A stretch of 64,000 nt of DNA, from contig JAHLMK010000002.1 of NCBI GenBank assembly GCA_019915135.1, positions 1,364,001 to 1,428,000 on the forward strand, written 5' to 3'. Source of the stretch: Strobilurus pachycystidiatus (lineage: Eukaryota > Basidiomycota > Agaricomycetes > Agaricales > Physalacriaceae). Of the stretch, positions 22,410 through 34,397 are shown one piece after another (position 1 is the first letter of the stretch; each line of letters begins with the position of its first letter). Both the position numbers and the translations under genes were made by a program. Below the pieces are notes generated by a model. The model saw nothing but the letters and a program-made list of their open reading frames with translations. It made no database searches and was not told where the DNA came from.

Positions 22410-23237
22410 TTTGTTATTATTGTCACTCATTTGTTATTATCATCATTCATTCGCTAATCATTAATACTAATCATAATATCATTGTCTTCTCAGGATCTTC
22501 TCTCAGTTACAAGTAGGTAGTAGTTAGGTAGTAGTTAGGTAGTCATTTGGAATATCATCATCATATTTGTCAGCATTATCTTTGTGTGATTTGAGTGCTT
22601 TTATTTGAGTTTTATGATTCGTTTTATAGTGCTTTCATAAGATACAAAAGCAAGTAATGATTTGTATAATATTTAGACAGCATATGACAAGCATACTCAA
22701 AGTACATTGTAAACATAGTGAGAACACAGTGTAAGCACTGTGAAGTTACAATACAAGTATCATGAAGATACTTTTGAAGTGTTATGAAAATGCTATGCAA
22801 GCACGCTATAAGCCGAGTGAAACCACAGTATAAGCATTATGAAGGTGAATGAAGACAAGGTTCCCTAATACACATGTGTTAAGATGTATAAAAGATGTGA
22901 TACAAGCACAATGAAGTTGCAATATAAGTGCTACAAAGCTGTATGAAGATAAGGTTCCTCGATACATGTAACTTGAGATGCATCAAAGATAGATACAAAG
23001 TGTATTATATGCACTTATAGTTATCTTTTAGTTGGTTTTACACTGCTTTGGGACAGACTTTATAGTACTGTCAAAGCGATTAAAGACAAGGTTATTCAAA
23101 ACGTGTACTTCAAAATGTTGGAGGAAGCTTTTGATATGCCTGTGGTCACTTTCAAGTTTATGTCTTGCATAACCTTGTCTTGAATCACCTTGGTAGCTTT
23201 TTAGCTTTGAATACTTAAAAACGCTTTCATCTATCTT
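22410..23237. repeat. Right subterminal region of the Plavaka element
   Basis: AT-rich, without an ORF. Short motifs recur many times, such as TACAAG, GAAGATAAGGTTCC / GAAGACAAGGTTCC, GAAGTT(A/G)CAATA, and TAGGTAGTAGT in tandem near 22513. They probably serve as transposase binding sites. Confidence 0.55.
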
Positions 23238-23271
23238 GAGTTAACTTGAGATATATAGGTGTTTCCAGATG
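23238..23271 (-). repeat. Right terminal inverted repeat of the Plavaka element
   Basis: Inverted copy of the left end; its outer edge GATG is followed by the CA duplication. Confidence 0.85.
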
Positions 23272-23273
23272 CA

Positions 23274-23323
23274 GTCGTTGCCTTGTGCGCCCTCGCTATA
23301 GACGAATAGGCCCGACGCTGACA
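23274..23323 (+). repeat. Solo LTR C2, right 50 bp
   Basis: Continues LTR C2 after the Plavaka insertion and ends CGACGCTGACA, followed by the CTACA duplication. Confidence 0.93.
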
Positions 23324-23388
23324 CTACATTATGTAGTGTAAATCACAAGAAGTCTAACAACTGTACAAAAAAAGAACCGCGGAACAAC

Positions 23389-24235
23389 TCACGGTCTCAA
23401 TGAGACGGCCGTTAAGAGACCGTTCAGAACAAACGTCACGTCTGCTACTGCATTGTCCCACTCCTCAATGAGTCCAGAAGGAAGGCGCGAAGCACCCGTA
23501 TGATGGTGAAGGCCCCACCAGTACAGGCACGCAATGACCAATATCATCCCGTTGCGACCGTTGGCATCCTGCAATATCCTCCATTGACGCTGGCGACTGT
23601 TTGTTGTACAATGATCTGAAGTCAACGGCCCAGTGACGTCGGCGACGTTCCTCCACGCTGGTTGCATGGACTTTCACCATGCCCAGAACTTGGTAGCAAA
23701 ACTGGCCACCTCCGTGCGCGCCAAAGACGGAAGAATCTTCCTTTTTGTCTTCTGCCAGCTTTCAACTTGAGCGGGTTGCAAACGTGCTGGTAGGCTGAAC
23801 TGCCCGATCTCGAACTTGATCCGGCCTTTGAGGCGGAGCCATAAGTTGATCAACATCTGATATTCCGCCACTTTAAGATTCTTGAGATTCCCGTGACATG
23901 TTTGCACCCATTCCGTCCACAACGCCGGATCCAGGGGCGTTGAAGGTAGGAGGAGGGGGGTCGGGTGGTGCTGAAGCCCTCGCAGCTGCCGTAGCCGCTT
24001 GCGTAGATGATGGTTTGGTCGAGACCGCCACAGCGCCGGTGCGCCGTTGACCGGTGGGCGGGATGCGCGGTGCGCGTGCCGTCCGTGGAACGGGGGTCGG
24101 AGAAAGATGTGGTTCAGCAGCAAGACGCCGAGCTACAAGTGGTTCCGGCTGGGGTCGATAGGTAGAGGTTTGACGAGCTAGTCCCGAAGGTCCCGGCAGT
24201 GCACTCGCCTTCGCTACGGCCATCTCCTGCTTCAT
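23389..24235 (-). pseudogene. Decayed Agaricomycete-type uncharacterised gene, 3' exons
   Basis: Two minus-strand frames form one protein: 24123-23674 (DPALWTEWVQTCHGNL ... ATKFWAW) and 23667-23389 (MQPAWRN ... ANGRNGMILVIACLYWWG ... WDNAVADVTFVLNG). They are in the same frame and are separated only by TGA 23676-23674, most simply TGG (Trp) changed to TGA. I recall a widespread uncharacterised Agaricomycete family with a similar FW-WW-SMQP-WR ... GMxLVxxxLxWWG signature. The proline-rich sequence upstream (24235-23940) is in another frame, so at least one more lesion or an intron lies near 23950. Probably not functional. Confidence 0.6.
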
Positions 24236-24452
24236 TCAATCTTCAGGATTGACGATGAATCCGTCGTCATCGAAATTGTCAAATGAGTTGCCTGGAGGTC
24301 TTGGAAGTCGAATGGATCTTGCTGATCATCTGGAGGGAAAACGTGTTTCCCCTTCCCTTTCTCCAAGTTCTCTCCTCCGTCATCTCTGCCCAACCTTGCC
24401 TGACTCATCACTGACTGGTCTTCCCCTTCCCCATTCTCCTCGGGAATGACTT

Positions 24453-26700
24453 TCAGAAGCCCTCTCCTGCGCCTTGCAGTAGGAACCCATGGAGACAGAA
24501 GATTCTGACAGATTGTCGGTAGGGAGTTGCGTATTGACTTGGGGGGAAAAGAGAGGCGGCTGGGCAGAAGCGGGCGACATCAGCGTCGGCGGAGATGGAG
24601 ACAGGCGAGCTGGTCTTTTTGGTCGCTTTGCTTTCGGTTTCGGCAAGGGCGATGTCAGTGCGGGGGGGAGATAGAGAGAGGCAAGCTGGTCTTTCTCGCT
24701 GCTTCGCTTTCGCTTTTGATGGCGCGGGTGTCAATGGAACGGCGGAGACGGGCGTCCTAGCGTTACAAGACACAGGATGGGGATTCGAGGTCGTTTTGGC
24801 TTTCTTGCGTGGCGGGCGTGGACCAGCGACCGGCGGGGAGAAACGATCATCGACCTGGCTGGCCAACGCTCACAACTGCGCCTGCGACGCTCCCATCAAT
24901 GCGTTTGCTTTCGGCCGGCTCGTCGTGACGTTGCCAATTGAAGTATCTCCTTGAGGCAGTCGGGCTTTAGCCTTGGCCTGCGCGCAATTCTTCTTTGGTT
25001 TTGGTTGAGGGAGCGACTTCTTCTGCTGCTTTTGAGGCTTGTCCTGTTCAACCTCATCTTCGCCTTCCCCCTCTTTGTCGCCATCCTCTTTGTTATCATC
25101 ACGGCGGCGCTTCTTCTTGCCTTCACCCTCCTTGGGTTTGTCCACGTCATCGTCGTCGTCTTCTTCCTCTTCGCCGTCTTCTTTCTCGTCGTCAGCCTGC
25201 TTCCCCTTCCTCTGTTTCCGCGGGCAACCTCTTGGACCTTTGACCGGGGAACCTTCTTCTTCGCGGTGTTTTTGCTTCGCCTCATGCTCATTTTTGCGTA
25301 GAAGGCAACCTGCTAATCCCTTGGCCGGTTCCTCCTCATCTTCATCTATCTTTGTCGTCCTCTTGGCCCTTTCCGCGCGCCGAGCTATTCGTCCCGGCTG
25401 GCAGCTCCATTGATTGTACAACGATGACAACTTTCGCTGTGTCGTACTGTTGCGCCTTCTTTGGTGACGAAGACGGTTTGTAGTTGCGGATGGCGGCCGC
25501 CCAAAGCTCTTCTTTTTCTGTACCAAGTAAATTGTAGATCAGAATCAGTATCACGAAGCGAGATGGGTGATACATACTGTAGGCATTATCTTTCAAAAAG
25601 TCCTGAAACCCTTTGACGTGCATACCAAAGTGGGGTGTCTTCTCGAAATTGACGAGTACAGGATGGTGATTATTACCCTTTGTGATACTATGTAAACCCA
25701 TAAAGTCAGCAAAATCAAGCCCACAATGGCGAGGAGGGAAATACAAACGCCTTGACGACTATTTTGCCGTTGTCCTTCGGCTGCGAAACACCCATGAGAA
25801 AGCTTATCTTGCAGTTGAGCATTTCACTGAAGGAATCAAAAAACGGGTCCAGGAAATACAGAAGATCATTGAGCAATCTAGACACAGCCAAGGTCAGGGC
25901 AAAAGGAAGGAAGCCACGAGAAAGGACATAACTCACTCGTTGGCGTCTTTAGGTCCAAGTCGCGAAAGAATCCTCTTGACCAATCATTCTCGGCGCACGG
26001 CTGCCTCCTCCTTCAGAACCTCAGCCTTGCTCTGATATTCTTTCTGGACAACCTTTGGCTTGGCGTGGAATCGCGCAGCTGCCCAAGTCATCTCCTCTCC
26101 CACCCTGTCCTTCGCCGCCTTGCCAGATTTCTTGAAATGGGAGAGAAATTTGCTGACAAAACTTGGGTGGTTGATCCTTGGCGTAGAGCTGCTAAGGATG
26201 GACACAGGTGGAGTTCTGGCCAACTCCCAGCAATTTGTAGATCATCAGAGAAGCAAGCGACTCAGGCGAGTCGTCGCCTACGCTTGATGTCGCCGCATCT
26301 TTTTGTTGTTTCTTGGTGCGAGCCCAGCCACGCGTGGTATCGCGATGATGGAGCTTGTATTCGTATTTGAACTAGTCAGTCAGGCTTTAACATGAATTAA
26401 GACTCTAAGAGATTGCCCGTTGAAAGCATACAAAGCGGAACGCACCTTGCGGAAGCGCTGAATCTCGGCCACCCTGAGCAGGCAAGTGTCTCGGGCCTGC
26501 ACAGTCTCGCCCTCGGGGGGACCTTTCTCCTCTTCATCCTGTTCTTCATCCTGTTCCTCGTTATTGTTGGGGCAGTAGTTGGTACGGTCTTTGAGAGCCT
26601 TCGACAACGCGCCCCAGGGTCCAAAGGTTCCGAATGCGCGCAGCATATCATTGCAACCCGTGTCGCATAGACGCCACTGAGCTTTTGGTCAAGGGCGTTC
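24453..26700 (-). pseudogene. Low-complexity minus-strand gene remains (Lys/Glu/Asp-rich)
   Basis: Several exon-like minus frames: 26646-26380 (GTFGPWGALSKALKDR, acidic EEQDEEQDEEE run, RVAEIQRFRK), 25746-25600 (PPRHCGLDFADFMGL ... MHVKGFQDFLKDNAYS), 25526-24870 (long Lys/Asp/Glu-rich region) and a Ser/Pro-rich frame 24866-24453. Intron-like GT...AG intervals separate some of them. I do not recognise the protein, and no continuous model could be built. The plus-strand Ser/Leu/Phe-rich frames here are antisense shadows of the charged repeats. It may be the 5' part of the decayed gene at 23389-24235. Confidence 0.4.
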
Positions 26701-26759
26701 TGTTTGTAGAATTTGTCGTGATGAGTTAGGGCAAACTTTAGGGCGTCGCCTTTGAGTCA

Positions 26760-27660
26760 GCCTTTCTTCTATAAAGATCCCCACAAGTTATTTAATGATT
26801 TGAACCTTGATCCTCAGAGAAGATATCCTCTCCAAAATTAAATAAACCTTGATCCTTTCAATGATCCTTAAGTTCAGATCATTGATCAATTCGAATTAAG
26901 GATTATTAAATGATCCTTCTATGTTTGGGTGATAGATGTCTGATGTCTGATAGAATATGCATGCATAATCATCAATATGTACCATTGAAAGCTGTTTAAG
27001 TACTGTGGAAACTTTTCTGTACTTGTATTTGCATTAGACAAGACCACGAATAAGGAGTAAAGAAGAATATTCATGAATATATTTCTAATCTTATTCATGA
27101 ATATGAATATGATGAATATATTATATTTGTGAATAAGAATAAATTGACAAATATAGAATATGAACCTTCAAGTTCACATAATCCTCAACTCATTCATAAG
27201 TATGTGACAATACTGAATTCTCAGTACTAAAGACAAGTTTATGATAAATTTGGATGCTGTTTGAATGATTTATACTGTGATCTTGAGTGACATTGAGATG
27301 ATTATACTCATATATTTGTGAATATTCATGAATAAAAGCAAAATATTTGCAGTAAAGATTAAGTTGACAAATAAAATTAAGAGTATATTCATGAATAACA
27401 ATTATGACCCTTAGAGGGGGGATTATTTGTGTGTATGAATAAAAATATACTCAAATATATATTTGTGGACATCTCTAATTTGCATAAAGGTAATGATTCA
27501 ACAATGATCCTTCAATGATTTTTACCTTCAGTGAATGAACTTTGATCCTTACAATGATCCTTAAGTTCGGATCATTGACATGTTAATGATTTGAACCTTG
27601 GATCAAAGTCAAGATTCGAATCAAGGATATCCTAATGACTCGTGAAGATCTCTATTCTTC
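26760..27660. repeat. AT-rich repeat block around a hAT MITE
   Basis: Short units such as AATGATCCTT, GATCCTTAAGTTC and TGATTTGAACCTTG recur on both sides of the MITE (near 26795 and 27585), which suggests an older AT-rich MITE into which the hAT MITE was inserted. No coding sequence was seen. Confidence 0.45.
27035..27477 (+). repeat. hAT MITE, family H4, copy 1 (443 bp)
   Basis: Ends TAGACAAGACC and GGACATCTCTA, with the exact 8-bp duplication ATTTGCAT on both sides (27027-27034, 27478-27485). Interior is AT-rich with many TATTCATGAATA motifs. The same family is found at 52846, 55088 and 61836. Confidence 0.92.
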
Positions 27661-28070
27661 CAAGGTATCAGCTTGGGCAGTTCCTCCTCATCGTCTTTGT
27701 CGCCATTGGTCGCAGATTGCTCATCCTCGTCGTCCTTGTCGTTAGATGATTGGCTGGAAAGAAGGTCGTCGTCAGTGTGCCTGATGCCGTACGTCAATCA
27801 CAACACATGTTTGATCGTGGAAAAACATACCCGGCAACTCTCTTTTCTTTTGCTCTTGCCATCACAGTCTTTGCGCCTACGGCACTGTTTCTTTACGTCC
27901 TGCCTGTGGGGTTGCAGGGACTTGCTGAGTAATTCGGGCCTGGGTCCTTTGACAAAATCCACGCCACCCAGTCACCTCACGGCAATCTCCTACTTGAACC
28001 CAATACGCCGCGGCTGTATAGTCATACCCACAGTTCTCGTATTTAAACGTCGATTTTCCGTCCACCATGC
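27655..28070 (-). pseudogene. Minus-strand gene fragment with acidic tract
   Basis: Frames on the minus strand encode an acidic piece (NDKDDEDEQ ... KDDEEELPKLIPWK) near 27760-27660 and, upstream, a Lys/Arg/Cys-rich piece. An intron-like interval with GTATGT...CCAG ends lies between them (about 27830-27757). Probably the 5' end of the decayed charged gene at 24453-26700, separated from it by the AT-rich block. Confidence 0.35.
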
Positions 28071-29944
28071 TCCTTGTGTCTCTCGCTTTCGTCTCCCATC
28101 ATCTCCCAGTGACAATGGTCGAACGCAAGCCCGAAAAACCCTGCTCCCATCGACACAAGTGATCTATTTAGTATGACCCGCCTTGCCTTACACTTCTTCT
28201 CCGACCACTGACTGAGCCCGTTGCCCAGATTTGGCGCAGCGTCTGCTTGCTGTCAGTTTGGCGCCGGACCAGGCCAGCTTGCTCAACGCCCTGGTTGCGT
28301 CCTCAACCTCTGTCGCCGGAGGGTCAGGTACGTGTTTTGTTCGCTTTCCCCACTTTGCACATTTGCTGATCTCTTCTCCGACTTAGGTGTCAACACAGCT
28401 GGTGGCCAGTCCACGCTTGGCGGACATGTTCAGTCGGGTAAGTTCTTATTTGAATTCACGCGGTATCTAGTTTACTGACTTGCGTCAATTCAGCCCCGCC
28501 CCAGCCTGTTGCTGCGCCTGTCGCCCAGCCCGTCACCCAGCTCGCTGCACCCATCACTGCGCCTGTTGCGGTCCCAGTCGTCCAGCCCGTCACACCGCCC
28601 GCCGTCCAGCCCGCTGTCCAGCCCGTTGCGCCCATTGCCCAGCCCGTCGCTGCGCCCGTTGCACCCATTCAGCCTGCGCCTGCGCCCGCCCAACCTGTGG
28701 CCCCGGTCGCGCCCATTCCGCAGGTTGTCCTTACATGTTCGTATTTTCTACTTACGCTGAAGATTCTCTTAACTCACCATCTATCATGCCAGACCCACCA
28801 TACGCAGTTCTGCCCCCCAACTTCAACTACGAAGTACCCGCTCCCGGAACGCCGGGCCCATATTTATGCGGTTACCTGTGGACGCGGCGTTGTTGGCGTT
28901 ACGTGTCATAATCCGTTCCCAGGCAGATCACTTGTCTCACCTACACAGCCGCACGGCTCATTGCCACAGCCACAATTCTGGCTCACAATGGCTGCACACA
29001 CATCTATGATCTATCTGCCACGCCACAGAAACTCTACAAGGAGTAGAGCAGGATGATGACAGAGTTCAGGCGCATCAGGAGCTCCGAGAGCACTTGCACA
29101 TACTCTCATAGGGGATCAATGTGAACACCAGGGAACTGGTACTTGTCACAGCATGACAGTAGCTTCTCTTGGTCTCGGATCACTTCTCAGACCATTGCAC
29201 ACATTGTTGTAATGGCCACAACACTCAGGAACAGCTACAGCACTCAAGAAGGAAGCACACACAAGGTACCACTACCAGGAATTGCTCTAGAGACTCGTGG
29301 GGTCATCTAGAGGGATATTTATTGAAGGAGAAGTCACAACACTAGCACTCGACGCTTGGAGAGCCTCTGTGTCATGACTCGGTCGCGGACCTGTCACGAG
29401 ATCGCGCACGAACTATAGATTGGGTGCGCCACATAGGAGAGAACTTATCCCAAAGAACATGTCGCGCCATCACGGGAGTTGCCGATGGGACGCGATCAGA
29501 ACACTATGCGCCTCACCGCGCCTCGCTAGCTGGACCAACGTCACATCCGTCGGCCGTCCCCCCGATTCCCGCCACTCCGTACAAGCGACGCCCCATTGGG
29601 TCGAGGAATGACTCAACAATCGCTATCTTCTGATCAGTCCCGCATGGCATGGGCAACGGCCCGCCCCATCCCGCCCTATCCCGCTTCATCCCGCCTTATC
29701 CCGCCCATTGTCCAATCAACGGCGCTCGATCTAGCGCGCCTTCCTTGCTCGATCAAAAGCACCATGCGCAACCGCAGCGCATCGCTACCGACGCGGACGG
29801 AACCTTCGAGAAGAAGAGTTACTCATCAAAGAGGTCGATGTATAAGTACAGACACTCTTTGTAGTAGACAGGCAGACTTCGTCCTTATCAAGTTTCCTTC
29901 CGCATTCTCTTACCGGATACTCTGACTCCCTCTAAGCAAGGGCT

Positions 29945-30363
29945 TGTCAGCGTCGGGCCTATTCGTCTATAGCGAGGGCGCACGAGGCAACGACTGGAGA
30001 GCGGTGTAAAGGGTGGTGTATTGAATCCCGGGGGAAAGACAACGGTTCTCTGAAGAACTACTCTACTGACTACCGACTCTTTTATACAGTTCCCGACGCC
30101 CGACGCCCGATGGGCGCGGGTGCGCCCCTCTGACTCATTCCCGAGTCATTGCACAAGTCATCGCGCCATCCCGCCCGTGATTGGTCGGGAGCGCGCCCTA
30201 TCCCGCCCGATCCCGCTTTCCCGTCGGCCAAGCTCCGCCACCATGTGCTACCGTCCGACGGCCGTCGGATAGATCCCGACGATGGGCGCGATACCGTTGC
30301 TCCCGCCCGCGTAGGCGTCGCCTTCGATCGGCTAGGCGTCTGTGGCGCAGTCAAGTCATGACA
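29945..30363 (-). repeat. 3' LTR of element C (419 bp)
   Basis: TGTCA...TGACA ends. Compared with the 5' LTR it has T at 30150, A at 30155 and A at 30230 where the other has CpG bases. On the minus strand a purine run GAAGAGGGGATAT (polypurine tract) precedes it. Confidence 0.96.
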
Positions 30364-33300
30364 ATATCCCCTCTTCAAGGCGCATGTCCCCATGGCGCGA
30401 ATCTTAGCGCGACGCTGCGATCGGGATTGACTTCCTGCTGGTAGAATGTCGGCTACGACCCCTTCGCTCTTCTTGTAAGCCCGGAGAAGGGCCGGTGCTT
30501 GAATATCCGCTTCGTACGTCCAAGTGTTCTCCTCTAGGGGGTATCCTTTCCATTTGAGGAGGTATTGGGTTTGCTCACGGAACTTCTTGTGTCCCACGAT
30601 CTTCTCGACCTCCCATTGTTCCTCGTCATCCACGATGACGGGATCGGGTCGCGTATAGGTCTGGTGAGGGAGTCCTTCGATGTAGGGTCGGAGGTAAACC
30701 GTGTTGAAGACATTGTGTATCTTGAACGAGGCAGGGAGCTGAATGCGATACAATGCCTTGCCGATTTTCTTCAGGACTTTGAAAGGCCCATATCGTTTAT
30801 CGGCGAGTTTCATAGAGGGACGATCGATCTTGAGATTGGTGGTCTCGAGAAGTACTTTGTCCCCGACTTTGTAGTCCGGATCCGGTCGTCGTTTCTCGTC
30901 GTAAAACCTCTTCATAGTGGCGGCGGCGGCCGTCAGGGCAGCGCGAGCTTCCTCCCGAGCCCTGTCCAGGCGAGTGACAAACTCGTCCGCGCTCTCGTTC
31001 CGAGTGGCGGTGCGGGGTTCCGTGTCTCGAAGCGGGTTGATGCCATACATCAGTTGGAAGGGGGATTTCTTCGTAGACGAGCTGGCTTTGTCGTTATAAG
31101 AGAATTCCGCTTGGGACAGCCAGGATGCCCAGTCGTTTTGTTGGTGATTGGTGAAGACGCGGAGGTACTGTTCCAGTTCCTGATTGATACGTTCCGTCTG
31201 TCCGTCCGTCTGTGGATGGTACGCGGTGGATGCTCGCTGTTTGACGCCAAGTCCTTGGTATAGTGCCGTGGTGAACTGGCCCACGAATTGGCCTCCTCGA
31301 TCACTGATGACACGTATCGGGAATCCGAAGTCCTTCCAGACGTGATCCTGGAACAGCCTCGCTGCTCCTTCTCCCGTGATGTGGGTGGTGGTGGGCATGA
31401 ACCTTGCCATCTTCGTAAATCGGTCGACCACTACCATGATGGAGTCGTATCCGAGGGACTCGGGGAGTTCGACGATTAGGTCGACGCTGATGTGCTGCCA
31501 GGGTGCCGAGGGGATCTCGTTAGGTTGTAGTTGTCCGACTTTGAGTTGTCGGGACGATTTGGTCCTCTGACAGTTGAGGCATCCGTTACAATAACGCGCC
31601 ACGTCTGCGTATAGTCCGGGCCACCAATAGTTCCGTAGCACCAGCTCCGTGGTTCGGAATCGTCCAGGGTGACCCGCTATTGCGGTGTCATGATGTTGCC
31701 GCATGATTCGTTGGCGTAGTGTGCGGTTGGCCGGGACATAGAGTAGTCCTTCCTTGGTAAGGTATCCTCCCTTATCTTCTACAGTCTTCCCGACCATCTT
31801 CTTCACTTTCTCCTTCCACTCGTCCTTCGCGGCGATTATTCGGTCCATAAAGTCGTTCCCTTCGGTGGCGATTGTGACTTCATCCATTGCCCAAATATGG
31901 TTATAATTGTCGATCGAGATCGGCGTGGCGAAGATGCGGCTGAGATATTCCTTTTTGAGTAATACGGTGTCGCGATTGTCGTCCGCCCCCCTCTCATGTC
32001 CTTGTCGTCTCGACAAGAGATCGGCCTTTTTGTTCTGCGCCCCCGGGCGGTGAACTAGCGTGAAGTTGTACTCCGCCAGGTCGAGTGACCACCGTGCCTG
32101 GCGGCGATTAAGCTTCTTGGCCTGCATGAAAACTTCGAGGTTCTTGTGATCCGTCAGGATGAGGGTTGGTTCCGGTGCTCCGAGAACGTAATGCCTCCAG
32201 TCGGCCAGGGCTCTCATGATGGCTAACATTTCCTTGTCGTGTATATCATAGTTTCGCTCCGCGGGACTCAGTGATTTGGACATGAATGCGATGGGGACCG
32301 TCTTGCCGTCTTGCTCCTGGCTTAAGACGCCGCCCGTTGCAAATTCCGATGCGTCCACCTCGATGCGGTAGCGACCCGTTTGTGTTGGGAAGTGCAAGAT
32401 GGGTTCCAAAGTGATTCGTTCCTTCAGATCCGCGAAGGCTTCCTCCTCCGCGTCTCCCCATCTCCAGGGGATATCCTTCTTCGAAAGGGAGTGAAGGGGC
32501 TTTGCTACCTGTGCAAACCCCTCGATGAACCGCCGGTAGAAGTTGGCGAATCCGAGGAAGGATTGGACCTCTTTGACGGTCCTGGGTGTGGGCCACGCCT
32601 TAACACCCTCGACTTTGACAGGATCCATACGGAACTGTCCGTTCCCCACAATCAGTCCCAAGTACTCCACTTCTGATTTCTCGAAATCACATTTGGATCC
32701 TTGTACGCTGAGATTGTTGTCTTGAAGGATGCGTAGGACCTCCTTCATAACCTGTCGATGTTCATCGATGCCCTCGGTGAACACCAGGATGTCGTCCATG
32801 TACACGATCACCTTGCCGCGCAAGATCAAATCGTGGAACAGGTCGTTCATCATGGTCTGGAATGTCGCCGGACTATTCGTTAGTCCAAAGAACATGACTA
32901 GAGGCTCAAAGAGTCCTCGGTTGGTGATGAAAGCGGCTTTATGTTCGTCGCCTTCGACGATGCGGACATTGTTGTATCCCCACCGAACGTCCAGTTTAGA
33001 AAACAGCTTCGCGTTTCGTAGTTTGTGAAGGACGTCGGAGAGGAGGGGAAGGGGGTACGAGTTCTTCACCGTCATGGTGTTGAGCTGGCGATAGTCTTGG
33101 ATGGGGCGGAGGCGCCCGTCTTTCTTCTTGACGAAGAAGAATGGAGAGGCGTAGGGGGATTTGGAGACGCGGATTCTCCCTGATTGGAGGTGCTCTTCGA
33201 TGAACTTGTCGAGTTCCACTTGTTCGGAGGGGGCGAGGGGGTATATCTTCCCCTTGAACTCCGTTGCGTCGGGTTTAAGTTCAATAGCGTGGTCCCACTT

Positions 33301-34397
33301 CCTACGCTCCGGCAACCAATCGAACTCAGTTTTCTCGAACACCCGTCGGAATTCCTCTAAATATTGCGGGGGAACGAGTTCTTCTAAGGGCGCCTCGCCC
33401 TTAGCTTTTGCTTGGTCCCCCGCTAACTGGGTCAATTTAGTGGCGAAAGCGCGGATTCGTTCCGCGTCGAGCTCTCTTTGCTCATACCGATTCTGCGGGG
33501 CGTCCCACATCTTCACGACTAGAATTCGATCCCCCTCCTCGAGATCTTCTTCATCTTCTTCTCGCCATACTCGGCGAGCTTGGCGTCGTTGACACTCTGG
33601 CGGACACCTCGTGAACGCCAGGGTTCCCTTGACCCAGTCGACCTCGGGATTGTGCTTTTTCAGCCATTCGTATCCCAGGATAATGTCGACGTCGCCGGTG
33701 TTAGTCACTGCAAACGTGAAAACATCTTCGTGTTCGTTGTCGGTTACGACCCGCAGATCCACGATCTGCTCTATTGGCCCGTTATTGTTGGGGGTTCCGT
33801 CGACGTTGGACACAGCGATGGGTCGTGGCAGTCGCTGGGTGTCCATTCCTTCGTTTTCGGCGAAGTCTCAATTGACATAGGCTCCGGTAGCTCCGGAGTC
33901 GATGAGGGCGACCACAGTGAGGGCCTTGCCACTATTCAGGAATTTGAGAGTGATGGGGATTTTCATACAGCGCCCCGGGCGTGTAGATCGAATCCAACGA
34001 CGAGGTTGTCGGAATTCCTGGATAGCTGCTTGGGCGTGGCGGGAGTCCAGGCCCAAGATGTCCTGGACCGCCTCCTGGGTAACCTCGGACTCCCTGTCGG
34101 TCCGAGCGTATTTCCGGAGTACTTTGAGGGCTTGGCGGGGGTTAACCTGCATTTCATGCCAGATGAAAGGGAGGGTCCCGCGGACGTGTTTGATGGGTTT
34201 GATCCGCGAACTTCCCTTTTTGGCTATTTTGTTCTTTCTTTCACGCGAGGGTTTTGGTTCGTCGAAGTCCATGGGATCGGATTGTTCGTCACTACTGTCA
34301 CTGGTTTCAACAAGTAGACTACTGAATCGATTGGTCCATGGACCCGAGGAAGGGGGACTGGAAGACTCGCTCTTCACTCCAGTCCCGCGCCAAAACC
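30082..34397 (-). pseudogene. Pol polyprotein of element C (PR-RT-RNase H-IN-chromodomain), one in-frame TGA
   Basis: Read in the -1 frame relative to gag. A linker leads to the retropepsin site ALIDSGATGAYVN, then TGA 33870-33868, seven codons and an in-frame ATG (33846). Downstream the 1254-aa frame has RT with YMDDILVF, RNase H (EVDASEFATGGVLSQ), the HHCC zinc finger of integrase (HHDTAIAGH ... CNGCLNCQ), the DDE core (SVDLIVELP, VISDRGGQF, HPQTDGQTERINQELEQ), a GPFKVLKKIG barrel and a chromodomain (VEKIVGHKKF ... YLLKWKGYP ... NTWTYE). The frame ends inside the 3' LTR. The TGA sits where an Arg CGA would fit, so this copy probably makes no full pol, although the rest is undamaged. Confidence 0.94.

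Larger units (their letters stand above)
13237..23271. mobile_element. Plavaka-type (CACTA-related) DNA transposon, 10,035 bp, apparently complete
   Basis: Inverted ends start CATCAGGAAACACCT (left) and CATCTGGAAACACCT (right, reverse complement) and stay similar for about 34 bp. The dinucleotide CA is duplicated at the insertion point (13235-13236, 23272-23273) inside solo LTR C2. It carries a minus-strand transposase and two plus-strand multi-exon genes, all open when introns are removed, plus repeat-rich subterminal regions at both ends. Plavaka transposases form an Agaricomycete-rich branch of the CACTA/EnSpm group. Confidence 0.9.

Noticed and set aside
24951..25413. Plus-strand Ser/Leu/Phe-rich ORFs as membrane proteins
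   Set aside because: They are the antisense of a Lys/Glu/Asp-rich minus-strand region; codon bias of the charged repeat explains both open frames.
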